From Antedon bifida (taxonomy: Eukaryota; Echinodermata; Crinoidea; Comatulida; Antedonidae), in assembly GCA_963402885.1 (NCBI GenBank), contig OY727095.1, positions 28,587,001 to 28,651,000 on the forward strand: a DNA stretch of 64,000 bases. Direction: 5' to 3'. Positions 1 through 11,138 of this stretch are shown piece after piece; positions within the stretch are counted from its first letter, which is position 1; each line of letters starts with the position of its first letter. Position numbers and translations under genes: made by a program. The notes under the pieces are model-generated. The model was not told the DNA's origin, made no database searches, and worked only from the letters and a program-made list of their open reading frames with translations.

Positions 1-2690
1 CTGGAATTAATATACTCACAATAGATTATTATTATTGAATTGAAGCCACAAAAAATGCATTTAGTCAAAACAAAAAGCATTCTTATCTAAGAATTTTATT
101 AAGATTTATAACTTGTATTTCATAACAATATTTCAGAAATAAAAATTTCTCTTATTTTAACATGCTGTAAATTGCTTGTGGTCATAAAAAAGTTTAAATA
201 AAAAAATAATAAAGTGCTATTGTCTTAAAAAACATTTTTTGCTAAGCATTTCTGACCGCACGTTTGTTAGCACTGTTTCTACTGATACTCAATTCCTAGC
301 TTCTCCAGTCTGAGACTTAGTTCATTCTATTTACGATATTTTATCTATTTTATATCTTTTATGGCGAGTTATGGATATTATATATTAATATTATAAATAA
401 AAAATGTTCACACATTGGGAAAGATAATATTGAATTGATTATTAATTAGCAAAATATCATACAAGACTGAGCTGCTACATATTATCATAAAAGCAATCCA
501 AATTTTCCTCACTTCACACTATCTTATTCAATTAATAATAATAATCAGTATTATGAATATAATTTTATTGCTTAAATTATTGTACAGTACATTGTATACA
601 AATATTAGCTGAGTAGACAGAAATTAATTGTAATCTACTGTACACTGTACCACTATAAAATCAATTTGAGCATTTTATAACAAAATTCACTTATCACGAC
701 CATAATATCCACAGTGAATTTGTCAATGAGATTGGGATGAATATGATTATTCAAGATGATATTATTATGTACTGGCACAATCGCTACAGTTAAAATGCAG
801 TCACGGCTGAGCGACTTCAATGTGCAGCAGCAGCGAGCAGATCAATATTTCATCTTAAGCTAGCTGAATGGCGAATGTAAGAAAAACATAGCAAACCACG
901 GGCTATCTAATTACCATCGACGACAATACTCTACGATATCCTAACAAATAATAATTTAAATATTGGAATTTTTAATAAGATTATATTACTCCTGTACGTG
1001 TGAATACCTTTAGGCACATATTTTGACTTAATATGCAGATTGTTAGATTCAGTTTAGACATGTTTTTTGTTATTTGGTCAAATATTTACTATAGGTACCC
1101 TTCTGTAAATATTGCGGACCACGAAAGACACACATAATTCTAATGTCTATTGGAGTCAAGTTTATTAGCATTTCATATCACATCAATACACAGGTCAATT
1201 ATATGCCAGCCATTACATAGCAATATTTCTAGGTCTACACAATTATTTATAAATGTAAACCATTGCCGGGTTAAATCTCTGATTTAAAATAAAAATGTTT
1301 TAAAAGCAAACATTCCAAGAACTTCTATTTATAAAACAAAATGGATGGCTTGAGAAGAATATTATAATTATATTATTAATCAATTAAATTGAACTTTACA
1401 GTTGTAAGCAAAATCATACCATTATATATTTATTGGGGTATATATGGTAATGAACAGGGCGGGATCCAGAATTTGTCAAATAAGGAAGCATCAACATAAA
1501 ATAGTCTGTCAAAATTATCGAAAGGTATTTCATAATTTTATTTTAGTTGTCAAAATGGGAGGGGGAGAGGAATGCACGCTACTGACAAACAATAAAATGT
1601 CTACACTATCAAACATTAATTCATTCTCAGTAATAATAAACTGAAGGTGTCATTAGTAATCAGTTTATCGCTGAGGATACCGTATTGTTTTAAAACACCG
1701 GTTCTTGCCAGGTCACCGAAGTCAAGGAACGTTAGGCCAGGTTACCGTTGCATTCATAGATGAGATCGTCTGGGAATCTTTTTAATTTTAAGCTATTTAA
1801 TTGAATACATTATTATTAACATTATGGTAGTAAGATGTCTACTGCAATGTTTCTTTCATAGTTTCTTCTATTTCATTCAAACCCCAATTATTTTATTCTA
1901 CTACAGTCATAAGTTACAGTTAGTATATCTGCTATGACTAAAATTGAATAAGATTTGATGTTGTCGAAACCTACAGTACCAGCAATAAACAACAACATTT
2001 TTAGTAATCCTATCAGATTACAGTAGGCCTACTGTAGACTGATACAGCAGTTTGATTTTCTTAATTCTACTGTTTTATTGTACGTCCTCAGTACTGTATA
2101 TTATTGACAATACATGTGTAGAAAATCAAGAAAAACATTGAGAGCTAGGCATAGCTGACTAAAACTGCATCTTCTAAACAGTAAAGTTAATAATTTAGTG
2201 TTATTATTAGTTAGTTATTTAAAAAGCATAATAATATGAAAATAAGAAAATACTCATCTAACTACAATGTTGATAAAAGGGCTTGAAATTCACCCTACCC
2301 AACTAGCCATTTTATAGTAGCTTACTTTATTAGTAGAATACTTCTTTACGCTATTTGAAAATTTCAAAACTACTGTAGGCTAGTTAATGCTTTCTCAGTT
2401 TTAAAAAAAATATGTACAGACAGTACAGTACTTTATATTCTATTGTATAGTACTCTATCTCATCTGCCAATCTACTAAATATTGTTCAACTAGGCCTAGT
2501 TATAGAATTAATTCATTTGCATACCAGTGGATAAAAAAAAAGTAGATTTCTTCAGTGTAGCTCTGGAAACTTTGAGAAGTATGGGTATTTGAATGCTATT
2601 GAATGTTTAGATATAGATTTTTTTAGTAAAGATGATTGATTTAGATTGACGATGGCGAGTACAAGATTGACCGTCGATGGCGAGTAAGAC
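1..2690. other. AT-rich intergenic DNA, no gene recognised
   Basis: No open frame here has coding-like composition or a family match on either strand. The short frames are chance openings in AT-rich sequence. Scattered AGGCCTA motifs are present. Confidence 0.6.
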
Positions 2691-2965
2691 TGACGATGGG
2701 TTAGGGCTACTATAGGCCTACTGTAGGTCTAAATAGTAAATTATAAGGCCTATGCTTGCCTGTAGTAGCCAGATAAGCCTTTATTATGCCTTAAATATTA
2801 GTCTACTCTAGGCTTACTAATACTAGTAGGCCTAATTGAATGTACTAGGTAGGCATACTCTAGATAGGCCTAGCTAGCCAGGCCTAGGCCCTCTAGTCTA
2901 GGCCTAGTAGTAGGTAGGCCTAGCTATTTTAGGCCTAGCTAGGCCTAGCCTGGCCCTAGGCCTAT
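2690..2965. repeat. Cluster of TAGGCCTA-type palindromes
   Basis: AGGCCTA and its variants recur very densely over about 270 bp, partly overlapping (TAGGCCTAG, GCCTAGCC). The motif is palindromic, so it reads the same on both strands. Similar smaller patches occur at about 18.34-18.49 kb and 33.0-33.5 kb. No coding potential is seen. The cause of the enrichment is unknown. Confidence 0.6.
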
Positions 2966-3693
2966 TTTGTCCCCTTTTTATTTTCATTCAGTCAAAACAT
3001 TTATACAACATGCAGTTTAACATAATTAATGCATATGAGACAATAGATGAAAAAACAACATTTGTTTGCTATTTATTTTATAAAATATCAATATCCATGT
3101 ATATTTAAAATGTCAAATTATCCTAGGCCCAAGTCTTCAATCGCTGTAAGCAAGTTGTTGAGAATAATCACGGGGAACGAGAGCGTCGTCTCGCCTGACA
3201 CGAATCGGTAAATGTTTATGACAGGGCGGTAACGCGCTAATATCACCTCATGTAAATGGACAAATTATCTAGTTTTGCAATTTCTAAAAAGGCTATAATT
3301 GCAACAACATATCAATAAACAATTTAAGATTATAATACGGATGTTAACAATAGTAATACATCACAGAAACGTCCTTTAAATGATACTTACTCGTTCCAAC
3401 AACCGCTTTCAGTGACATGATTCTAGGCTGGGGATGGGCACACCGTTATGTTTATTCATAAACAGGGCGTTCTAACACACAGTGTGTTTCGTCCAAAGGG
3501 CATTTGTCCACACCACTAATTAGATAAACCCGGGTTTTAAAGATCGTGCATGCTGCGGGAGGGAAATTTAAGCACCCACTATCAAACAAGAATGAAAACA
3601 CTTCTAACGTCTGTTGTTTTATGTAAGAAAATGTATGTTTAATATCGTCAATCGACGATCGTTCTCCGTTTTAAATGCAGAAAAAGCGTAGCC

Positions 3694-3743
3694 TATTTCA
3701 AATAATAAGGGTTCTAAGTAGAACCCTTAAATTATTTGAAATA
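3694..3743. repeat. Hairpin, imperfect 24-bp arms
   Basis: The left arm reads TATTTCAAATAATAAGGGTT and continues to TCTA. The right arm is its reverse complement, with one small bulge (AAATTATTTG against CAAATAATAAG), and the loop is only about 2 nt. It lies about 640 bp upstream of the kinase TATA box. It could be a foldback element core or a structured transcript. No function can be assigned. Confidence 0.6.
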
Positions 3744-4050
3744 GAACTTTTATTTGTAGAACTTCTACATGGACCAAATGATGCGAATGGTCACAGTTTA
3801 ATAATATTATGATATGTGGGTTATTATTGTCAATATGTTTATATTATTATTAATAAACAATAGACTGGTAAGACACTCCGGTCGAGGTATAGGCCTATAT
3901 GGGCCTAAGTGGTTCGGTGCATTGTACCTCAATATTGAGAAGTCTCGACTAGTGATCATTATTAGAACATTACTTTTAAAAAGGGGTGTCTAGGCTTCCA
4001 CCGTCATTTTGGAGGAAGTGTGATTTTTTTTAAATATTTTATTTATATGA

Positions 4051-4072
4051 GGGGGGGGGGGGAGGGGGCGGG
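4051..4072 (+). repeat. G-run, potential G-quadruplex
   Basis: Twelve consecutive G, then A, five G, C and three G. Enough G-tracts are present for an intramolecular quadruplex. It lies about 300 bp upstream of the kinase TATA box on the same strand. Confidence 0.6.
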
Positions 4073-4366
4073 TTCTTTTGAGGACAGATGTTCCCTTTTT
4101 TTCAATTGTTGTAATGTTCAATTTACTCAGCAGGTCAACCTAAAAGATACCATCCATTTTTTACATAGGCCTAACGCCTACTCATAGGCCTAATATGAAA
4201 ATTAAAACCACTTATGCTTTGGCTTAAAATGTGAATGTAGACATGAAAATCTATGGAATTCGAAAAGTGTATCATGGCAACCATGGAACATTCCGATCGT
4301 TCTTTTCACCGCGCATAGAACAAAAAAATGCATTTCGAATGTGCACGCACACGCGCTTAAAATATC

Positions 4367-4374
4367 TATATAAG
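4367..4374 (+). promoter_or_regulatory. TATA box of the kinase gene
   Basis: TATATAAG lies about 160 bp upstream of the kinase start codon, which would place transcription start near 4398-4404. The GC-richer stretch beside it (GCACGCACACGCGC) and the short leader support a focused promoter. Assignment rests on motif and spacing only. Confidence 0.55.
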
Positions 4375-4445
4375 CAGCGCATCGGCCACCAACAAATCGA
4401 CAACAACCTGAGATTTCTCTCTATCAGTTGTTTTTTACACACTGT

Positions 4446-4511
4446 ATGTGCTCTTCGCAAAACGTGTTGCTAAGTAAACGCGTGCACGGAATTCGAATCG
4501 AAAACTACTAA
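4446..4511 (+). CDS. Upstream ORF in the kinase leader, 21 codons
   Basis: After the predicted start site, the first ATG opens a 21-residue frame beginning MCSSQNVLLSK. It ends at TAA 16 nt before the kinase ATG at 4528. Its start context (CTGT before ATG, T after) is weak, while the kinase ATG has A at -3 and G at +4. The uORF would lower but not abolish main-frame translation by leaky scanning or reinitiation. No evidence that the peptide itself matters. Confidence 0.4.
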   Translation: MCSSQNVLLSKRVHGIRIENY

Positions 4512-4527
4512 GTGACTGGAATCAAAC

Positions 4528-6380
4528 ATGGCTAAAAAATCGATTGAGCTTCAACAACAAGACATCATCACGACGAAGGAACAATCAAATGGAGCCGGGT
4601 AGGCCACAAAATATTAGCTGATTTCTTGTTTTTATTTTAATTATAAATAGGCCATTTAACTAGGCCGTTAAGTTAGTACCTAGTAGAAGGCCTAGTACTA
4701 GATACGAGAGCCAGGTCCTCCCAGGGAAATTTAAAATGAAATGTTCCCCTGTCTCCAGATATATTGTTTTGGCCAAGGCCTAGTGAGGAGTAGCAGAAAT
4801 AATAATTATATAAAATTAATGAGGTTTTATTAATATTATACAGTATTATGTTATGCCAAATTAATATCTATATTAATTAGCACATTGCATATTATATTAG
4901 GCCTATTGACTTATTTTATTTCTATAGGCCCTAAGTTAGGCCCATTTATTGAAGTCTTTTATCTTTGGTATTTATTTTATGCTTATAACGTTTCGATTTA
5001 AGTAGATCTCAACAAGATGCACCCCAGCAAACAAGGAGAAAGTCAGTATTTAGAAGGATTTGGACAGCAGTGCTTCATCTTCTTTGTATCAGAAGTGATG
5101 AACCAACGGATAGCAACTTAAGTTCGTCATCATCATCATCATCATCATCACAGTCTTCTTTGTGGCCACGGTCATCGACATTCGCACATTCTCCTGGCCA
5201 GATATTAACACCCAGAGGAGAGGTCATTCCCCTAAGAAGACAACATGTTCGTAGCGTGTCGTCATCATCAACTATCGTTTCTCCAGCAAAGCGTATTTTA
5301 AAACTACCAAAATCCACGTTATCACCCGGTGAGATACCCCCAGAAATGAGTAGTAGTAGTAGTAGTGTGCCATCTTCGTTGTCATCACAATGGCCATTAT
5401 CATCTGCCAGTAGCGTCAATGGTTCTTCGACTTCGGCGACAAGTAACACCACCACCACTTCACCAACATCCGTCCGTAACAATATAGATCCTACAGCAAA
5501 ACTTTCGGAAATGCTGCCGCCTGTGAGGTTACTGGATAGCGGAAGTGTCTCCGACCTTTGTAATCCCGTACGTCTTGGACAGGGAAGTTTTGGTCGTGTT
5601 GACCTGATGTTATCCAATCTTTTTCCAGGTCAACAACACCTCGTCGCAGTCAAGACGGCTTTTTTGAACAGTTACATCAATCCTGATGAAGCATGGGACA
5701 AGATGGTGGTAGAAGCACGTGTCATGAAGTTCTTAGATGATCTGCCTTCTGTTCCTCGTGTCTTTGGCGTTTTTCGTCAAGGTCAAGTATGTTGTATGGT
5801 ACAGCAGTTTATTGGAGACACTCACAACAGGTCTAGTACAACATTTTTGCATGTATTGCGAACTGGACGGCCATCTTTAAGTGCGCTTCAATGTATGTCT
5901 ATGACATTACAAGTTGTCATTGCCCTCAATACAATCCACCAAAGAGGACTGATTCACAATGACGTAGCGCTTAGAAACATCCTTGTCCACCATGATGGAA
6001 CCAGCTATAGTGCGAAGCTTACAGACTTCGGGATGGCATGCAGACTGCAATACCCAAGAGGAAATAGGCAGATAAAGTTTTCATCGGTGGCCGAGGCCCT
6101 ACAGTTTCACCAGGATTATCCAGATGTAGCACCAGAAAAATACCTTGATGGTGCTTGCGACTCAGTCCAGGGTGACGTGTATTCCGTCGGCCATGTTATG
6201 AAGATGTTAGCATTGGCAATTAGAAGCAGGGAGATGGTTGACCTTGGAGAGGCGTGTGCAGCATTCGATGCGGATGATCGATTATTTCTAGATCGTGTAA
6301 TCAACATCTTGAACACAATTATAGAAAATGAAAAGATAAATCCAACATGCCGAGCTTTTAGACGAGTTACTAATTATTAA
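4528..6380 (+). CDS. Protein kinase with Ser-rich N-terminus and HND catalytic loop
   Basis: Two coding exons: 4528-4598 (MAKKSIELQQQD...) and about 5006-6380, giving 481 aa. The GT donor is at 4599. The acceptor is a tandem AAGTAG, so 5003 or 5006 both keep frame and differ by one residue. Residues 25-45 are basic and include TRRKSVFRR, a possible basophilic phosphorylation site. Residues 50-200 are low-complexity Ser/Thr, partly encoded by a TCA repeat. The kinase domain follows: glycine loop LGQGSFGRV (about 214-222), VAVK lysine about 240, helix-C Glu about 261, catalytic loop HNDVALRN (about 341-348), DFG about 364-366, APE about 399-401, GDVYSVG about 413-419. Lysine, Asp, Asn and DFG are all present, so activity is plausible; HND replaces the usual HRD. 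The family is not recognised: VALRN leans towards tyrosine-kinase-like LAARN, but no clear orthologue is apparent. The C-terminus is short, ending soon after subdomain XI. Confidence 0.85.
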
Positions 6381-6464
6381 CATTCATACAAACACACACA
6401 ACTAATAATAGCGATTAATAATATTAAACGAATAATAGGCCTAGTAATGATATAAAAATCATAT

Positions 6465-6470
6465 AATAAA
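6465..6470 (+). terminator. Poly(A) signal AATAAA of the kinase gene
   Basis: AATAAA occurs about 85 nt after the TAA stop and is followed by a T/GT-rich stretch near 6512-6560 (TTGTTTGTTTTATTGTTTG), as expected downstream of a cleavage site. This would make the whole gene about 2.1 kb. Confidence 0.55.
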
Positions 6471-7640
6471 TAATATAAAAAAACCATAAAAATAAAAACA
6501 TATATTCATCATTGTTTGTTTTATTGTTTGTTTATTTCTGTCAACGTGTGTTATACTAAAGTTTTAATAATAAATATGATAAAATCTCGCATAATATGAT
6601 GTAAAAGTATAGGGCCTAAATATTTTTTTTAAACGAACTTGTTGCTATTGGTAAGTATGTATTAAAGTAAGTACACACAATTTGTTGATTAATTAATGTA
6701 TAATTTCTAAACTGAATGAATTAATACTACAAAAATAACTTGACAATATTTAGTTAAAACAAAATTTTTCTATAACTCTTCATAACATTTCAATGATTAA
6801 TAATCATGACTTGTTTGAGAAACATGAACAGCAACCTCGCGTTTATTGAAGAACCTCATTAATATTTTTCTTAACACAATTGTATTTTTCCTCTATTTTT
6901 AGGTTTGCCACTACAGTCATGACGTGAACTAATGACAATCCCTTAACCCATTATAAGTAAATTTATTTATTTATTTATGTATACTTTTATATAAGGGAAA
7001 TGCCTTATTTTTAAATTACTGTAATTTTTTTTTTCATTTTCAAGCAAACATGCGACGACTGATATTCTCAGATGATTTAGGTAAGAACATTCAACCACAA
7101 TAATTGCTTACTAATCATAGAGAAAATAACAAAGCTTCTAAAACTTAGCTTTTTTTGAAGTAGTTTCTTTAAATATAATTTGTGTAAATATAATAATGTA
7201 TTGGTAGTGAATTTTGTATAATTCTAAATCATTTATTTTTATTTTCATTAATATTATTGGCGAGGGCACTACTATACGACGACTTACCAGTAATACAACT
7301 GGACATGAAGATAATGTTAGTAACATTTCAATTTCATTTTTAGATAAGAACAAGTTGTGTTGTGCCAGAACTTATCCACCAAAATGTATATATTTATTTT
7401 GTTTTTATCTTCTTTTAAGATGATGTTGCATCAACATATTTTAGGTGAACAATCAATCACAATTGTGCTACTCTGTTACTGACTCTTTCACCAAATCGTT
7501 TATACGTTATATTTTGTTATTTCTGATAAATTCTTTTCCCTTTTTATAAATACTTGACGAAAGCGCTACCAAACATCAACAAGAAATCAATAACATCACA
7601 ATTTAGGTAAGAACATCCCACCTGTACAACAATAGTATTA

Positions 7641-7795
7641 AGCTCGGTCTATACACCACCGGTATCACACTTTAGCCTATGTGACAAAAAAAAGTGATGT
7701 GCCCATATATGGACACGATGACATCATATATTACTAACATATTTGGGCACATCACACTTTTTTTGTCGAACTAGTTTGATAGTGTGGACAGAGCA
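7641..7795. mobile_element. Foldback MITE, family 1, TTA target duplication
   Basis: Terminal sequence AGCTCGGTCTATACACC at the left is mirrored by TTTGATAGTGTGGACAGAGC at the right. The interior carries CCCATATATGGACA and ATTTGGGCACATCACA, shared with the other copies. TTA flanks both sides (7638-7640 and 7796-7798), as in PIF/Harbinger elements. No transposase frame: non-autonomous. Confidence 0.75.
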
Positions 7796-8155
7796 TTATT
7801 CTATCTATTTCACCAAAACCTTTGTTTGGTTGTGTTTTTATGACTTGTGTAATTCTTTTTTTTCTTTCTATGTTTGCCGAGGGCACTGCCACAACTGTCA
7901 AACAGAACTACACATCAAGACTCCACTCCGTCGGCAACATTTTTCAACATTTTAGGTAATATCACTTTAAGCTTATTTCAGCTAAGTGAACGTTTAACCA
8001 ACTATTTACATATACGTGGCGTTATATTTTGTTTATGATTTTGTAATTCCTTCTTTTCATGTATATTTTTTTCCGAGGGCACTACAACAGCTATCGACAG
8101 AAGTCAATATCATAAAGATTGTGGACGCAAAATATTGTAGGTAAACACACTGTAA

Positions 8156-8334
8156 AGCGTGGTTGCCACTAGCGACGCAACGCAAGGACGTAACGCAACG
8201 CAAGTGAATTGACCAATCACAAGCGATGGCTTATTCGCTTGTGATTGCTAACTGTCTATAACTTCGCTTGTCATTGGTTAAAACGCTTGCGTTGCGTTTA
8301 CGTCCTTGCGTTACGTTCTAGTGGGAACCAAGCT
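8156..8334. mobile_element. Foldback MITE, family 2
   Basis: Long imperfect inverted repeat. Left AGCGTGGTTGCCACTAGCGA is followed by ACGCAACGCAAGGACGTAACG; right GCGTTTACGTCCTTGCGTTA runs to CTAGTGGGAACCAAGCT. The centre contains AATCACAAGCGATGG and its inverse TCGCTTGTGATT. Its right end abuts a family-1 element at 8338. A partial relative lies at 13500. Confidence 0.75.
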
Positions 8335-8337
8335 TTA

Positions 8338-8475
8338 GGCTCTCTCTACACTATCAAACTTTATGTGACAAAACAATGCTATGTGCCCATATATGGATAT
8401 GACGATGTCATATCACTACCATATTTAAGCATATCACTACCATATTTGGGCACATCACACTTTTTTTAACACACA
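8338..8475. mobile_element. Family-1 MITE, right end degraded
   Basis: The left end GCTCTCTCTACACTATCAAA, then CTTTATGTGACAAAA, and the internal CATATATGGATATGACGATG match family 1. The expected right end (TTTGATAGTGTAGACAGAGC) is missing or decayed after ACACACAGTTTTTAACAG. It is directly juxtaposed to the family-2 element. Confidence 0.6.
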
Positions 8476-8541
8476 GTTTTTAACAGTTCCACCAAAGCAT
8501 TTATACATTACAGTATTTTTGTATGCATTAGACCGATGTAA

Positions 8542-8675
8542 AGCTCTGTCTACACTATCAAACTAGTTTGACAAAAACAAGTATGATGTTCCCAAATATG
8601 GTAGTGATATGACATTAGCATGTCCATGGGCATATCACATCTTTTTTCACATAAAGTTTGATAATGTAGAGAGCT
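8542..8675. mobile_element. Foldback MITE, family 1
   Basis: Left AGCTCTGTCTACACTATCAA, right ACATAAAGTTTGATAATGTA then GAGAGCT. Left flank is TAA; the right flank reads ACT, so the duplication is not preserved. It splits a cassette of the exon-like array. Confidence 0.75.
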
Positions 8676-8869
8676 ACTATAGTAATATTTTTCAAAGTTT
8701 TAGGTAAATGTAGGCCTAATGTACAATTCTAGTATCTGTTGAAAGTTTAAAGGAAATATGACGTTATAAATTATTTGTTAATGATTTTGTAATTCTGTCT
8801 TTTCACGTACCTTTCGAGGACAGCAGAAAGAACTGTAACTGAAGGCCAAAAATACCTTCTGCCAGAAGG

Positions 8870-10112
8870 TAACATTTAACGATTTATTTTAATTTAGGCC
8901 TAAGTGAAACAAACTGCAAATAGATTCAAATTCTGATTTTATTAATCTTCATTTTCATGTTTTTGTGGGACAATACCATCTTTAAAGTAAAATGTTGATT
9001 ATTTGTGTTTATTGACTAAAGAGTGGTATGTACGTAAACAGACTGGTGATTAACGTGCTTTCGATTTACGACGACCAGAACCTAGGACTTCATCCACTGA
9101 AATGTACTTTTTTGCGACAACCGTACACCAAAAAGACGTGCGCAATGTTTGTGATAAAGAATCTAAGCAGCACCTCCCTGGACATACAGTAGAATCGACG
9201 AAATTGGATCCGCGATGACTTGACAAATTATGTCAAAAACTGAAAAATAAATTAACATGACGTCACAAATGACTATTACTATTAACCACCAGTTTAAAAG
9301 GGTTTGTTTGAATTGTAATATTTGTTCTATTTTAATACAGAATAATTTTACTAAGAAGAAAGTGTTAGAATTTAAAAGACACCCTCCTGCCTTCCCCAAT
9401 AATGGTTTAATCATTGTTTGTTTTGTGTTTTTGTTTGTTTTATGAGATGAATAAAGACAAATTATACCGTGGCCTACAGCATTAAATTAATTCGATAGGT
9501 CTTTATAAGCCTGCAACTGCGACTTATAATGCGATGGATATACAAGTGGAATTGAATATTGTTCAGTTATTTTATTTGATCGAGAAAGTTACTTAAACCA
9601 GGAAGAGTGAAATCACATTTGCAATTTTACTTCAAATTGTCAATGTTTTAGTTCTGTTTTACATTCAAATTAGTTTTGTATAAAAGGGAACCTTTGTATA
9701 TTTAATTGGTACAGTACAGCATTGGACATCCTTGTACACAACACACACCGTCGAGCGAAACAAACATTTTTAAAACATCACCAATTGTATTTTATTTAAA
9801 TCCTCAAAGTCTTCATTTTACAGATTGGAAAAAACACAAAAAAGATAAAATAAACAAATAAAAGTTTTTTCTAGATTTTCCACAATTTTAAAATTTTAAA
9901 CGGTTGTCGACGACGAACATTCACCGTAAACATATGTCAGCTATTTTATAAAAGTTACACCAAATTAAGGGCACGTTGTACATTCTACATGTTTAAATAT
10001 TTAGAAACATTAACAAAAGAAATTATTAAAGATCCAACCAAAAACGATGATATATAGGAGGTAATTGTGAGATATTAATACAGCAATATAATAAAACACA
10101 TAAAACGCCTAA
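8870..10112. other. Intergenic DNA, no gene
   Basis: Nothing coding recognised. It holds one copy of the GGGACAATA..ATCTTTAA motif at 8966-8988 and one arm of the CAGGGAAGAGTGAAA motif at 9598-9612. Short frames near 9163-9445 overlap on both strands and look like chance. Confidence 0.5.
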
Positions 10113-10257
10113 AGCTCTGTCTACACTATCAAACTAGTGTGATATGCCCAAATATGGTAGTGATATGCTCAAATATGGTAGTGATATGATCATCATGTCC
10201 ATATATGTGCACATCACATTTTGTTGTCACATAAAGTTTGATAGTGTAGATAGGGAT
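10113..10257. mobile_element. Foldback MITE, family 1, TAA target duplication
   Basis: Left AGCTCTGTCTACACTATCAA; right CACATAAAGTTTGATAGTGT then AGATAGGGAT. The internal AAATATGGTAGTGATATG is present twice in tandem. TAA at 10110-10112 and 10258-10260 forms the target duplication. Confidence 0.8.
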
Positions 10258-10977
10258 TAATTTAGATCTTTTCCCATTTTTTCCCAAATTAATGAACTTT
10301 CTAAAAGTTACTGAAGAGATAATACTGAGGTACCATGTCGTTAAATAAATGAAAACAAATTTGTTTAAACCTACAATTAACATACTGTATTTTATGGATT
10401 ATTAGTGTTTTTATTGCAAAATCAATTCTCCAATTGCAACTATTGGACTGTTTTGTCTGAATACAGTTCTTTATGTCGGACGGGTGATTTTTATTTACTG
10501 TACATTAGAAGAACACCATAGGATGACTCTCTTTATAAAAAAAAAAGCACTATCTCAAACATTTTAAAATGTAGTGCCTAATTTTATAAAGATTTATTTT
10601 AGTAAGTAATATCAAATATTGTACAACTTGTAATAAAAGTGTATGTTTAACAACTCATATCAAATCAAAATAATAAAAAACGTTTAAAACAAATTTAGAA
10701 ATAATGTCATCTCCTTCCTTACATAAACATCTGTAAATGAGCTAATAACTATATAACAAAAAAACTATACAAAATATTTATTTCAGAAACAATAAATCAT
10801 AATGTAGGTCGGACGCCCAAATTTCTTGTTTTTTTAAATTTAATATTAAAAACATTTTCAAAACAATACTAATACTGTAATAATTAAAGTAAAATTAATA
10901 CAGATTACGCACACCTACTAAAACAAAACCTACCAAAAAGTGATCTTGGATTGTAAAGATGGTCGTATTAAGTATAA

Positions 10978-11094
10978 AGCTCTGTCTACACTATCAAACT
11001 TTATGTGATGAAATGTGATGCGCCCATATATGGACATGATGATGTCATATCACTACTTTTTTGGTCAAACTAGTTTGATAGTGTAGACAGAGCT
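10978..11094. mobile_element. Foldback MITE, family 1, best-preserved ends
   Basis: Near-perfect terminal repeats: AGCTCTGTCTACACTATCAA at the left and TTGATAGTGTAGACAGAGCT at the right. TAA duplication at 10975-10977 and 11095-11097. At 117 bp it is the shortest copy. The satellite begins about 45 bp downstream. Confidence 0.85.
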
Positions 11095-11138
11095 TAAGGT
11101 TATAACAACAAATTCAGACATTGTACAGTACAGCATGT

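Larger units (their letters stand above)
7045..8868 (+). repeat. Tandem array of exon-like cassettes
   Basis: At least six diverged units share one plan: a leader with CACCAAA...TTTATACGTTATATTTTG and GATTTTGTAATTC, a T/C tract, an acceptor-like CGAG, a body starting GGCACTAC, and a donor-like TTTTAG/GTAA. Predicted bodies are 7045-7080, 7265-7343, 7562-7606, 7882-7955, 8078-8140 and 8819-8868; a seventh end lies at 8698-8703. In the frame after GAG they begin G-T-T-I-R-R, S-A-T-K-H, G-T-A-T-T, G-T-T-T-A and D-S-R-K-N. Lengths are 36, 79, 45, 74, 63 and 50 nt, so phases differ. One donor is changed to ATAAG and some bodies hold stops. It may be a decayed exon array, an array of non-coding exons, or a repeat that merely mimics splice sites. 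Foldback elements at 7641, 8156, 8338 and 8542 are inserted in it. Confidence 0.5.

Noticed and set aside
795..863. 22-aa ORF MQSRLSDFNVQQQRADQYFI...
   Set aside because: GC-richer and tempting, but with no promoter, splice border or family match it cannot be supported.
4279..4310. Heat-shock element upstream of the kinase TATA box
   Set aside because: GAACATTCC gives two good units, but the third and fourth units are out of register; insufficient to call.
5075..5617. Long minus-strand frame with an Asp-rich run
   Set aside because: It is the antisense shadow of the Ser-rich kinase region; the Asp run is simply the reverse of the TCA repeat.
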